Shown: piece after piece, positions 7,460 through 15,521 of the stretch
How the letters are laid out: every line of letters starts with the position of its first letter
How positions within the stretch are numbered: position 1 is the stretch's first letter
From: Spirochaetales bacterium
Lineage (GTDB): Bacteria > Spirochaetota > Spirochaetia > CADAEX01
DNA: 28,116 nt
Direction: 5' to 3'
NCBI GenBank assembly: GCA_024233785.1
Contig: JACKPD010000023.1
Location: 1 to 28,116, forward strand
Notes under the pieces: generated by a model
Told to the model about the DNA's origin: nothing
Databases searched by the model: none
The model's input: only the letters and a program-made list of their open reading frames with translations
Position numbers and translations under genes: made by a program

Positions 7460-8677
7460 TTGGAAAATGTTAAACTTGATATTGAGAAAATAATATCAAA
7501 CAGCTGCGGCCTTGCCCGGAACAGCGGCAGGGTCGTTTTTGTACCTGATACTCTTCCCGGAGAAACAGTTGTCGCGGAAATTGAGGAAACAAAAAGCGGT
7601 TATTCCAACGGTAAATTACTGGAAATAATAAAACCTTCAGAGCACAGGATTGCTCCTGTGTGCAATCTTTACGGTATCTGCGGCGGATGCACACTTCAGC
7701 ATTCTGATTATGAATACCAGCTTGAGATCAGAAAAAGTCTTATAAAAGAGGCGCTGCTCCGAAACGGCAGAACTGTCTGCAATGAGATTAAAACAGTTCC
7801 TGGAACTCCCTACGGATACAGGTGCCGCGCACAGCTGCATCAGATGGATGAAAGCCGGCAGCCGGGATTTAAAAAACGGAACAGCAGTGAAATAACTGGT
7901 GTCGGCTTCTGTCCGGTATGCAACAGCGGTATAAATAAATATCTTGAAAGCCGTCCGCGCCTGCCGGGAAAGCGGGTAACGCTGTTCGCCCCTGAAGAAA
8001 CCTGCTATCATGCATCGGAAAGAGCTCCTTCTTTCGGACGGGAAAATACCGGCGGGAGAAAAGGTAAGCATTCAGAAAGTGAAAGCGCGGATAATTATTC
8101 AATATCTGTTTCTGTCAACGGAAAAATGATTCAGACCGGTGTAAACTGTTTTTTTCAGAGCAATCTTGAGATGCTGCGGAAAACCATTCCCCTTATTCTT
8201 GACCATACAAGCGGAAGGAGTTTTTTTGACCTCTACTGCGGCGTCGGAGTTTTCGGCGCTTTCCTTGCTGAAAGGGGGGAAATGCTTGTCTCTGTTGAGT
8301 CTGATAAAAATTCAGTAAAGTATGCAAGAGGCAATATAGGAAATGCCGCCGCAGACAACAAGCTGCTTAAAACTGAATTTTACGCAATGACTGCTGAAAG
8401 TTTTATACACAGCTTTAACAGGGGCGGGGGTAAAGCCGTTCCCGACACAGTTGTGGCAGATCCTCCCAGAAGCGGTATATCGATGAGTGTAAAGAAATTT
8501 ATTGTTAAAAACAGGATTAAAAAACTTATCTATCTTTCCTGCGATTACGGGACACTGGGGAGAGACATCGGGTTTTTTACCAGCAGCAGCTACAGGCTTG
8601 AAAACCTGTACTTCCTTGATTTCTATCCGCAGACTGCTCACGCTGAATCGCTTGCCGTTCTGGAGTATATGGGATAA
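7460..8677 (+). CDS. Iron-sulfur rRNA (uracil-C5)-methyltransferase, RlmD/RlmC/TrmA family
   Basis: SAM-dependent enzyme predicted to make 5-methyluridine in 23S rRNA. It has 405 residues. The N-terminal region to about residue 57 resembles a TRAM RNA-binding domain. A [4Fe-4S] ligand set of Cys68, Cys74, Cys77 (CNLYGICGGC) and Cys151 (GFCPVC) follows. The SAM-binding motif is FFDLYCGVGVFG (255-266), with DPPRSG at 334-339. The nucleophile Cys361 lies in LSCDYGTLGRD, and the general base is probably Glu396 (HAES). The RlmD/RlmC/TrmA choice is uncertain; the iron-sulfur cluster excludes classical TrmA. Start is TTG at 7460, 8 nt after the ABC-F stop; no good Shine-Dalgarno is seen, so coupling to the upstream gene is likely. 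Residues about 165-210 look like a poorly conserved insertion. Confidence 0.88.
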   Translation: MENVKLDIEKIISNSCGLARNSGRVVFVPDTLPGETVVAEIEETKSGYSNGKLLEIIKPSEHRIAPVCNLYGICGGCTLQHSDYEYQLEIRKSLIKEALLRNGRTVCNEIKTVPGTPYGYRCRAQLHQMDESRQPGFKKRNSSEITGVGFCPVCNSGINKYLESRPRLPGKRVTLFAPEETCYHASERAPSFGRENTGGRKGKHSESESADNYSISVSVNGKMIQTGVNCFFQSNLEMLRKTIPLILDHTSGRSFFDLYCGVGVFGAFLAERGEMLVSVESDKNSVKYARGNIGNAAADNKLLKTEFYAMTAESFIHSFNRGGGKAVPDTVVADPPRSGISMSVKKFIVKNRIKKLIYLSCDYGTLGRDIGFFTSSSYRLENLYFLDFYPQTAHAESLAVLEYMG

Positions 8678-8686
8678 TCTTTCAGG

Positions 8687-10459
8687 ATGAAATCTTTCCT
8701 GGCGGGAATTTCACAAATAAAGCTGCTCACTTTTATTCTGGTGACAGCATGCACATCATTTTTATGCCCATCAGAAAATGAAATTCCGGTGCCCCTTTCA
8801 CTTAAATCAGTTTTTTCAACTGGAGGCAGGATCAGCGGACCTCCGCTCGAATATCCCGGAGGCGGGATTATTTTCTTCTCTGAAGACAGGTACCTGTACC
8901 GCTTTGACAGCTTTGGAGTATTTTTATCCAGAAAAAAAGCAGGGAGCGGTTTTTCCCCCTTTCATGCGCAGGGTATTGACGGAATAATCTATAAATATTT
9001 CAGGGATAATACCCTTAAAGCTGTTAACGCGGCCGGAGGTATTCTATGGAGTGTTAAAAATAATTCAACTCCTTTCTGCGCTCCTGTGATAAGTTCAGCA
9101 GGTGCTGTTATTACGGCCGGCAGCCGGAGTATTCTGACCTGTTATTCCTATCGCGGAAGAAAGAGATGGGAGCTTGATTTAAAAAACAGCATTAAAGTGG
9201 CGGAAGGTGAAGATCTGCTTTTTTCATGCCCTCCTTGTGCCGGGGCTCAAGGCCGTATTTTCGCCGGAATGTCTTCCGGGCGGATCGCATCAGTAGACAG
9301 CAGCGGAAAAATAACTAAAAGTATTAATAGTTCTGGATACAGTATCACGGCCCTTGTTTCAGCCGGTAAAAAAGTATACGCATCCGACAGCAGCGGCAGG
9401 CTGCTTGTATATAGTGAGGACCTTGAGCTTCAGAAAAATTTTAAGTTAAAGTCTCCTGCTGTATCAATCCGGTCAGGCCGTAATATTCTTGCAATAGTAC
9501 ACAGAAGCGGAAGCGCATCAGTCTATGATGATGAAATGACTTTATTGTACAGCTCCGGCACTTCAATGAAAATTACTGGTGACCCTCTTGTAGCAGGAAA
9601 GTATGTTTATTTTTTAAGCGGAAGGGGTTTTGTTTCCTGGTTCGATCCGGAATCAGGTGCTCACGGGGAAGAGGCAATTCCCGCAAAAGCTGTAACCGGT
9701 ATACGCGGCGTCAAAGACGAATTTCCGCGTCTGCCCTTTATTTATAAAGAGGGTCCCCTCCTTGCAGCGGGAGGTGAGGACTGGAACATCTATTTTTTTC
9801 ATGCTCCGGCATCATCCCCTGCTGATAGGAAAAGCACACAGCAGTATTCCGAAGATGAGGATTTATACAGTCTTAGGCCTGATACAGGATTTCTGATCTA
9901 TATTAACGAACTTTTAATGTCAGATGATCCCGGAGAGAGGGAAAAAGCGATGAAACTGGCGGAAAACGCATTATCATCCGGAATTACTGCAGGTGATGAA
10001 GAATACCTGATTCAGATGATCAGGAATTCGGCCTTAAGGGGGAGAGGAAATGTTTTTGCCGGAAAGGGCATGACAGGGCCAGGGAGCGCTTCTGTTAAAT
10101 CCACTGCTGCCGTAATTCTGGGCAGGTTAGGAACCCACGATGCATTGGCCCTTTTAAGGGAAATACTGAAAGCGGAAACCGATCCTTTTGCCGCTTCAGT
10201 TGAGATAAGAGAACTTGGAAAAGCGGGCAGCGATTATGACGGGCGCAGTATTGCGGAAATTATATCCGCCTGGAACCGGTTCCATGACTATCCAGGTATC
10301 AATGAAACAATAATTGAGTCCTTTAAAGGAATTACATCATATCATGGATACTTTCCGTCTCAGGAAGGGAAAAAGCTTTTATTTAAAATGCTTGAACGAA
10401 ACAGAAATCGTGAATTACAATTGAAAGTAATTGAATTACTGAAATATATGGAGCAGTAA
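8687..10459 (+). CDS. Putative lipoprotein with beta-propeller (PQQ-like) and HEAT-like domains
   Basis: Not recognised as a named protein. The 590-residue product has an N-terminal hydrophobic export signal (about 10-21) ending in VTAC, a fair spirochaetal lipobox that would put the lipid on Cys22; an ordinary signal peptide is the alternative. Residues about 45-375 contain repeated short strands of the type YLYRFDSFG, GRIASVDSSG, GRLLVYSEDL and FVSWFDPESG, as in PQQ/WD-like beta-propellers such as BamB. Residues about 395-590 are helical, with HEAT-like units such as STAAVILGRLGTHDALALLR. It probably acts in the periplasm as a binding scaffold. The start at 8687 is 9 nt after the methyltransferase stop. 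P83/100 follows after 45 nt, suggesting one operon and a shared envelope role (inference). Confidence 0.68.
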   Translation: MKSFLAGISQIKLLTFILVTACTSFLCPSENEIPVPLSLKSVFSTGGRISGPPLEYPGGGIIFFSEDRYLYRFDSFGVFLSRKKAGSGFSPFHAQGIDGIIYKYFRDNTLKAVNAAGGILWSVKNNSTPFCAPVISSAGAVITAGSRSILTCYSYRGRKRWELDLKNSIKVAEGEDLLFSCPPCAGAQGRIFAGMSSGRIASVDSSGKITKSINSSGYSITALVSAGKKVYASDSSGRLLVYSEDLELQKNFKLKSPAVSIRSGRNILAIVHRSGSASVYDDEMTLLYSSGTSMKITGDPLVAGKYVYFLSGRGFVSWFDPESGAHGEEAIPAKAVTGIRGVKDEFPRLPFIYKEGPLLAAGGEDWNIYFFHAPASSPADRKSTQQYSEDEDLYSLRPDTGFLIYINELLMSDDPGEREKAMKLAENALSSGITAGDEEYLIQMIRNSALRGRGNVFAGKGMTGPGSASVKSTAAVILGRLGTHDALALLREILKAETDPFAASVEIRELGKAGSDYDGRSIAEIISAWNRFHDYPGINETIIESFKGITSYHGYFPSQEGKKLLFKMLERNRNRELQLKVIELLKYMEQ

Positions 10460-10504
10460 AACCGGACGGCTCCTGCATGATATACCGGGAAAAAGAGGTG
10501 TGAG

Positions 10505-12022
10505 ATGAAGAAATATTTAATTTTTGTGATGGCTGCCGCAATATTTACAGCAGCGCTTTCAGCTGAATCTGCCGTAGACAGGGAAGAGCTTGAGAAAAAC
10601 CTCAGGGAAGTTGAATTCATAAATTATGAAGGGCCGAATGAAATTATTGAATCCAGAAGCGAAATCATGTCTATAGGGCAGTTCCTTGCTGATGGAATCT
10701 CTTCAGGTCCGGTTCAGGCTTCTATTCCGGGTAAATACAGGGTGCTGCATCTTATAGACCCTTCAGAACCGGATAAAATGGGCGCTGATATTTTTATACT
10801 TGAAAAAGGGGCAAAGGTTGACCATATCAGGAATTTAAGGCTTATCATCTCGGCTTATCTTCAGAATATGTACAGCTACAATAGCGCGGATTCCATGCTT
10901 ATCGCGGAATTTATTACATATTACAATGCGGTATTCAGGGGGAATCTCGGGTTTTTTACAGAAAGATACATAAATATGGTACTTACAAATATTTCAGGTG
11001 AAAATGCAGGTATTGATACCAATTATGTTAACTGGCCGGGGAAAACAAGACTTGTAATTCCTCTTGAAAAATCTGCCGCCCCCGATCCATTTGAGCTTGC
11101 AGAAAAAGATGTTATTGAAGATCTCCGGAAGGAAGATGATATGGGGATAGAGCAGCGGAAAAAGATTGTTGAGTTTCAGGAAGAATCACTGGCTGCCGGA
11201 AGGGATACCCTGGTAAAAAAAGAGGAAGAGGTCGCAAAGGGTGAGAAGGCAATAGCAGAGAAGGAAAAAGCTGTTGAAGAAAAGAAGAAAGAGATAAGTG
11301 AAAGCAAAGCGTCTGAAGCTGAGAAAAATGAGAAAAAAAAGGAACTTGAAGCGGAACAGGCTGAAATTGAAAAGGAAAAGGAAGCCCTTGCGGTAAAAAA
11401 GGAAGAGACTGAAGCTGCAAGGAAAGAAATAGAAAAAAAGGAAGAGGTAATTTCTGAAGCAAGGGAAAAAATTGCCGAGGATTCAAATAAACTTATTGAG
11501 AAAAAGGAAGCTGTCCCGGGAGAGAAATCACTTGCCGCGGAAATGGAAAAATCCTCGGGAACCCCGTTTTTAAGGCTTGAAGAAGGCCCTCTTCCCAGAT
11601 CAGGTAAATTTGTTTTTTTCAGCACTTCAAACAAAGCTGTTTCCGTACCAGCAGAGGCTCCCGTATCTGCAGGAAGGCTTTACGCGGAAATACCATCAGG
11701 CTTTGTAATACCGGTAAATGACGGAAAAGGAAAATACAGCCTTTCCATTCTCGGGAAAAAAGATCTTCTTCCTGTTAAGACCGGAACAGAAGAGGTATGG
11801 AGCGGTTCATACATTCTATTATCCGGGAAGGATATCTACTGCACAGCAAAAGAGCCAGGAGGAGGGTGGGTTATCACGCGTTATTCAGACAATCTTGCAG
11901 CGGAAGCATTTTCAGAAATAGAGGCAGATCCTGATACCTTTATCCTTAAAGAGGATAACCTTATTATATTCCAGGATAAAAAAGGCAATATAGTATCTGT
12001 AGATTCTTTTTCCCTCAAATAA
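10505..12022 (+). CDS. P83/100-family exported coiled-coil protein
   Basis: Member of the P83/100 antigen family known from Borrelia and Treponema; its molecular function is not established. 505 residues. Signal peptide 1-20 (AAAIFTAALSA, cleavage likely before Glu21). Conserved N-terminal domain about 22-200, with NYEGPNEIIESRSEI and ISAYLQNMYSYNSADSMLIA. A long Lys/Glu/Ala coiled coil spans about 214-335. The C-terminal beta-rich domain covers about 350-505. The family assignment rests on the N-terminal domain plus this architecture. RBS-like AGAGGTG lies at 10494-10500 before ATG 10505. The gene ends 20 nt from the convergent rRNA methyltransferase gene with no terminator between them. The coiled coil is nearly free of Cys, Trp and Pro, so long antisense frames open opposite it by composition. 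Confidence 0.88.
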   Translation: MKKYLIFVMAAAIFTAALSAESAVDREELEKNLREVEFINYEGPNEIIESRSEIMSIGQFLADGISSGPVQASIPGKYRVLHLIDPSEPDKMGADIFILEKGAKVDHIRNLRLIISAYLQNMYSYNSADSMLIAEFITYYNAVFRGNLGFFTERYINMVLTNISGENAGIDTNYVNWPGKTRLVIPLEKSAAPDPFELAEKDVIEDLRKEDDMGIEQRKKIVEFQEESLAAGRDTLVKKEEEVAKGEKAIAEKEKAVEEKKKEISESKASEAEKNEKKKELEAEQAEIEKEKEALAVKKEETEAARKEIEKKEEVISEAREKIAEDSNKLIEKKEAVPGEKSLAAEMEKSSGTPFLRLEEGPLPRSGKFVFFSTSNKAVSVPAEAPVSAGRLYAEIPSGFVIPVNDGKGKYSLSILGKKDLLPVKTGTEEVWSGSYILLSGKDIYCTAKEPGGGWVITRYSDNLAAEAFSEIEADPDTFILKEDNLIIFQDKKGNIVSVDSFSLK

Positions 12023-12042
12023 TCAGTTCTCCGGCAAAGGAA

Positions 12043-13275
12043 TCATTCAACAAGGAGGGCGGTTGTCTTAAGATAGCTGCCTTCCGGGAATGATATTTTC
12101 CGTGTGTGGTCAGATGCCTGGCTGAAGTCAGCTATGATGGATGCCCCTTTTCCCGCCTGACCGGAAGCAAGGCGCAGCATGTTGGTGAACTCTGTCCAGC
12201 CGATCATCCCCGAACAGGAGCTGCTTACCAGTACTGTACCGGAAGAGGAAGCCTCAAAACACATCCTGTTGAGACTTGTATATCCTTTCAGGGCATCTGC
12301 TGCATGTTCTCTCTTTTTGGCAAATGCCGGCGGATCGCAGATAATAATGTCATAAGCTCCCGTTTTTTTCTGTTTTAACAGGCGGGCAAGGAAATCAAAG
12401 ACATCTTCACGGATGAATTCTGTCCTGATATTTTTTATCCATGGGAAATTACTCCCGGTTCCGCTTCCTTTAGTGCTGTTAACAGCAAATATTTCTCTTG
12501 CGATCTCAAGCGCCCGCTCTGAAGCGTCAACACTTGTTATTTCTGATGCGCCCCCTGCCGCGGCTGATATGGAAAATCCCCCTGTATATGAAAAAAGGTT
12601 AAGAACTCTTTTCCCTTTTGAAATACCTTTTATAAAAATACGGGCGTCTCTCTGGTCAAGATAGAATCCTGTTTTCTGCCCTTCAAGCATGTCTGAAATC
12701 ATGGTTATCCCGTTTTCATTAAAAAACGCAGGCCCCGTACTCCCGCCGTATCTGATTACAGGATCAAGCGCTTTAAGATTGTCCATTTTCCTGTTATCCA
12801 TGTCTGATTTTTCAACAATTGATACCGGTTTAAATACAGCAGCAAGGGCTTCAATTATATCCTGCCGCATAACTTCCATTGCGGCTGTGTTTATCTGGAA
12901 CACTATGCTGCCGCCGTATATGTCAACAACAAGCCCTGGTATCATGTCGGCATCCGAATGTACAAGCCGGTATCCGTCTGTTTCAGCGGGAAGCAGTTCT
13001 TTTTTCACCGACGCAAGTGATTTAAAACGCTTTATGAAAAAATCAGTATCTATAGATTCATTTCTTTTTCTGCTAATTACTCTTACCCTGATGCTGTTGC
13101 CCTGATGAAATGAACCTGTGGCAAGGTATTCCCCTGAGGAGGAATAAATATCTGCTATTTCTCCGTTTGAAATTTTACCTTCTGTTTTTTCGATTCCGCC
13201 CGAGAAAATCCACGGGTGTCCGGCCTTAACCGGCATATCTTTCCCTTTTTTGAGTGTAATTATTTTATTTTTCAT
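12043..13275 (-). CDS. Class I SAM-dependent rRNA methyltransferase, RlmI-like (PUA domain)
   Basis: Predicted cytosine-C5 methyltransferase of 23S rRNA, family of E. coli RlmI. 410 residues. N-terminal PUA RNA-binding domain about 3-75 (GHPWIFSGGI at 19-28). Central linker domain includes GQKTGFYLDQRD at 199-210, a hallmark of the family. SAM motif NLFSYTGGFS lies at 226-235 with the acidic residue in SVD (248-250). Catalytic DPPAFAK is at 314-320 and SSCS at 352-355, with Cys354 as the probable nucleophile. The ATG at 13275 has no Shine-Dalgarno, but a perfect TATAAT ends 7 nt upstream, so the message may be leaderless. It ends tail-to-tail with P83/100. Although it follows hflC on the same strand, a terminator separates them. 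Confidence 0.88.
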   Translation of the reverse strand: MKNKIITLKKGKDMPVKAGHPWIFSGGIEKTEGKISNGEIADIYSSSGEYLATGSFHQGNSIRVRVISRKRNESIDTDFFIKRFKSLASVKKELLPAETDGYRLVHSDADMIPGLVVDIYGGSIVFQINTAAMEVMRQDIIEALAAVFKPVSIVEKSDMDNRKMDNLKALDPVIRYGGSTGPAFFNENGITMISDMLEGQKTGFYLDQRDARIFIKGISKGKRVLNLFSYTGGFSISAAAGGASEITSVDASERALEIAREIFAVNSTKGSGTGSNFPWIKNIRTEFIREDVFDFLARLLKQKKTGAYDIIICDPPAFAKKREHAADALKGYTSLNRMCFEASSSGTVLVSSSCSGMIGWTEFTNMLRLASGQAGKGASIIADFSQASDHTRKISFPEGSYLKTTALLVE

Positions 13276-13282
13276 GAGGGTT

Positions 13283-13288
13283 ATTATA
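13283..13288 (-). promoter_or_regulatory. -10 element of the RlmI-like gene, leaderless arrangement
   Basis: Perfect TATAAT on the minus strand at 13288-13283. Seven nt separate it from the ATG at 13275, so the expected transcription start falls at or next to the A of the start codon. There is no convincing -35; the position 17 nt upstream holds only a T tract, part of the hflC terminator. Confidence 0.45.
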
Positions 13289-13304
13289 AAGTATTTTTAT
13301 AAAC

Positions 13305-13342
13305 AAAAAAAGCTGTCCCGGTACAAAGACCTGAACAGCTTT
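13305..13342 (-). terminator. Intrinsic terminator of hflK-hflC
   Basis: Read on the minus strand: AAAGCTGT (13342-13335), an 18-nt loop that can form an inner GGT/ACC pairing, ACAGCTTT (13316-13309), then a further TTTT run to 13305. It starts 40 nt after the hflC stop and separates hflKC from the RlmI-like gene. Confidence 0.82.
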
Positions 13343-13381
13343 AAATATCAGTATTACTGAATTGTTTTTACAATATAAGAA

Positions 13382-14386
13382 TTATCTCGGGCTCTGTTCA
13401 TTCAGATACTTGAAATACTCCATATCTGTAGTAAGTGTCTTGCTGAATTTCGGCATTGTTTTTCTATAGCTTTCAATTGATCTCCAGAACTCGAAGAAAT
13501 CAGGATCCTTTGAATAGGCAGAAGCGTATATTTTTGTTGCCTCTGCATCAGCTTTACCCTTGATCTCCTCAGAAGTCTTGTATGCCTGGGATAGGATAGT
13601 TTTCTGCTCATTTTCAAGTTTACCGAACCATTCCGCCTTTTTACCTTCTCCCAAAGACCTGTAAGCCTGTGCCACCTGGTTCCTGTCTTTTATCATCCTG
13701 TTATAGACGCTTTCTGTAAGGTCGTCAGAATACCTTATCTGTCTTACAATGATATCTACAAGCGTTATTCCAAACTGGGGGGTTATAACGCTGGCCGCGT
13801 TAAAAATCTCTTCTGAAAGTTTTTCCCTGCCCTTTTCAATTGTCTCGAAACTGGCCTGTGTCGCCATGCTCGCAAGTTCCTTGACTTCCTGCTGCATTGA
13901 GGTTTCTTCCCCTTCAGCTGCATCTGCAAGAATCATCGGCTTGGCCTCGCTCTGGTTAATCAGATTCGAGTTCCTTACAGCTTCCCTCAGGGAATTCTTT
14001 GAGATTATTGTTCTTACAGAAGAATCTATTACTTCATCAAGCCTTCCGAAGGCGCTCTCCATGTATGTTACAGAAGCGTAAAACTTGGCAGGATCTGTAA
14101 TTCTCCATCTTGCTGTTGTGTCAACCCAGATAAAAAGGTTTTCCTTTGTAGGAATTCTCTGGGCATCGCCGTCCCATGAAAGCATCTTTTTTGAATATTT
14201 TACAACATTATCAATAAAGGGCATCTTGATTTTAAGCCCTGCAGTCTGCTGTGTATCAATTATTTTACCGAACCTTATAAGTACTGCCTGCTGTCCCTCT
14301 TCAAGTATATAAAAAGGTCCCATCGCAACCAGAATTGTTACAAGAATTATCAGTGTTATGAAAACTGTTATAAATTTCTTGTTCAT
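13382..14386 (-). CDS. hflC: HflC, membrane modulator of FtsH protease
   Basis: SPFH/Band 7 protein that forms the HflKC membrane cage around the FtsH protease together with HflK. 334 residues: one N-terminal membrane helix (about 5-27), then the Band 7 domain beginning EGQQAVLIRFGKI (30-42), followed by a long helical region rich in Lys/Glu and Ala, with YRSLGEGKKAEW and the typical KGKADAEATKIYASAYSKDP stretch. The ATG at 14386 overlaps the hflK stop by 4 nt (ATGA on the minus strand) and has a strong GGAGGT at 14391-14396. It sits second in a two-gene operon, as usual in bacteria. FtsH is not in the window. Confidence 0.93.
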   Translation of the reverse strand: MNKKFITVFITLIILVTILVAMGPFYILEEGQQAVLIRFGKIIDTQQTAGLKIKMPFIDNVVKYSKKMLSWDGDAQRIPTKENLFIWVDTTARWRITDPAKFYASVTYMESAFGRLDEVIDSSVRTIISKNSLREAVRNSNLINQSEAKPMILADAAEGEETSMQQEVKELASMATQASFETIEKGREKLSEEIFNAASVITPQFGITLVDIIVRQIRYSDDLTESVYNRMIKDRNQVAQAYRSLGEGKKAEWFGKLENEQKTILSQAYKTSEEIKGKADAEATKIYASAYSKDPDFFEFWRSIESYRKTMPKFSKTLTTDMEYFKYLNEQSPR

Positions 14387-15369
14387 TTTGTACCTCCAGT
14401 ACTCTGAAGATTTTTAAGCGGCAGGAAATTTTTAAGGTTTTTATCTATAAGATCTGTATTTTCATCATTTTTAAACACATCCTCAATCATCTCTATATAA
14501 AGCCTTGCGCGTGTAACATCCCTGCTGTTTCTGTATTCATTGTAGACAGAATTAAACCTGGCAACATCACCCTTAGCCTTGTTTTCCCTTTCTGCCGCAT
14601 AACCAAGCGCTTCCTGTATCATTTTGTCTGCCTCGCCCCTGGCTTTCGGTATTTCCTTGTTATAGGCTTCTTTTCCTTCATTAATAAGTCTGTTCATATC
14701 CTGCTGTGCCTTGTTAACATCCTCAAAGGAATCCTGGACTGTTCCTACCGGCGGTACTATATTTCTAAGTTTGACTGTCGTTACGTTTGTTCCAAGGTTA
14801 TATCCTTTCAGCTTTGTGTTGATCAGTTCCTGTCCGCTTGCTTCAATCGCAACCCTTTCCTTTCCAATAACATCGAATATTCCCCTGTCGCCTACAAGCA
14901 TATTTACAATTGACTGCGAAATATCCCTTATTGTCCGTTCCCTGTCTTCAACGTTGAATAGCCAGGCCTGCGGATCAGAAATCCTGTACTGAATAACCCA
15001 TTCCACATCAACAATGTTAAGGTCTCCTGTAAGCATTATTGATTCTTCCGGATAATCCGCTTTGGTATATACAGAAGTAATACCAGGCCTTTCTGTTCTG
15101 AAGCCGAATGACATGGTCTGTACTACCTGTGTAGGTACATTATAATTCCTCTCAATACCGAACGGCATTTTAAAATGAAGTCCGGGTTCTGTTATCCTGT
15201 TGACCTGCCCGAATCTTAAGACTACTGCCTGTTCTGTCTGGTCTACCATATAAAAAGTTGATACCCCCATGATACCAGCCAGAATCACTACGAAAAAAAC
15301 AATCAAAATTTTGGGGTTTATTTTTATCTGCGGGGGTCTGAAAGGTGCATTGAAATTGCCGTCGCCCAT
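14383..15369 (-). CDS. hflK: HflK, membrane modulator of FtsH protease
   Basis: Partner of HflC in the Band 7 complex that controls FtsH. 328 residues: short proline-rich N-terminus (NAPFRPPQIKINP), one membrane helix about 21-44, Band 7 domain from about 48 (DQTEQAVVLRFGQV), then the helical part with MIQEALGYAAERENKAKGD (240-258). The glycine-rich N-terminal tail of E. coli HflK is absent, so the protein is shorter than the enterobacterial one. ATG at 15369 is preceded by AGGAGG on the minus strand. First gene of the operon; it diverges from metG across 152 nt. A partial promoter, TTGACT (15460-15455) with 17 nt to TAACCT, is only a weak candidate. Confidence 0.93.
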   Translation of the reverse strand: MGDGNFNAPFRPPQIKINPKILIVFFVVILAGIMGVSTFYMVDQTEQAVVLRFGQVNRITEPGLHFKMPFGIERNYNVPTQVVQTMSFGFRTERPGITSVYTKADYPEESIMLTGDLNIVDVEWVIQYRISDPQAWLFNVEDRERTIRDISQSIVNMLVGDRGIFDVIGKERVAIEASGQELINTKLKGYNLGTNVTTVKLRNIVPPVGTVQDSFEDVNKAQQDMNRLINEGKEAYNKEIPKARGEADKMIQEALGYAAERENKAKGDVARFNSVYNEYRNSRDVTRARLYIEMIEDVFKNDENTDLIDKNLKNFLPLKNLQSTGGTK

Positions 15370-15484
15370 TATGAAATCCTCCTGAATTAAATACTTTCCT
15401 TCTGAAATAAAAAAGATAAGCTTATTAATAAAGGTTACTTAAGAGTAGCTTTCAAGTCAAGGAGAAAGAGAACTATCGGATTAC

Positions 15485-15513
15485 TTGACATTAAAAAAGC
15501 TGAAACATATAGT
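15485..15513 (+). promoter_or_regulatory. metG promoter, predicted leaderless transcript
   Basis: TTGACA (15485-15490, perfect), 17-nt spacer, TATAGT (15508-15513, five of six). The -10 ends 8 nt before the metG ATG at 15522, so transcription should start at or within about 2 nt of the start codon. There is no Shine-Dalgarno. This is the best sigma-70-type promoter in the window. Confidence 0.8.
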
Positions 15514-15521
15514 AAAATGCC

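Noticed and set aside
7637..8641. Several 70-144-residue minus-strand frames opposite the rRNA methyltransferase
   Set aside because: They overlap a gene with full catalytic motifs, show no family motif, and have no promoter or ribosome-binding site.
11112..11634. Two long minus-strand open frames (124 and 152 residues) opposite P83/100
   Set aside because: They mirror the Lys/Glu-rich coiled-coil DNA and give Phe/Leu/Ser-rich low-complexity products without a ribosome-binding site; they are a composition artefact.
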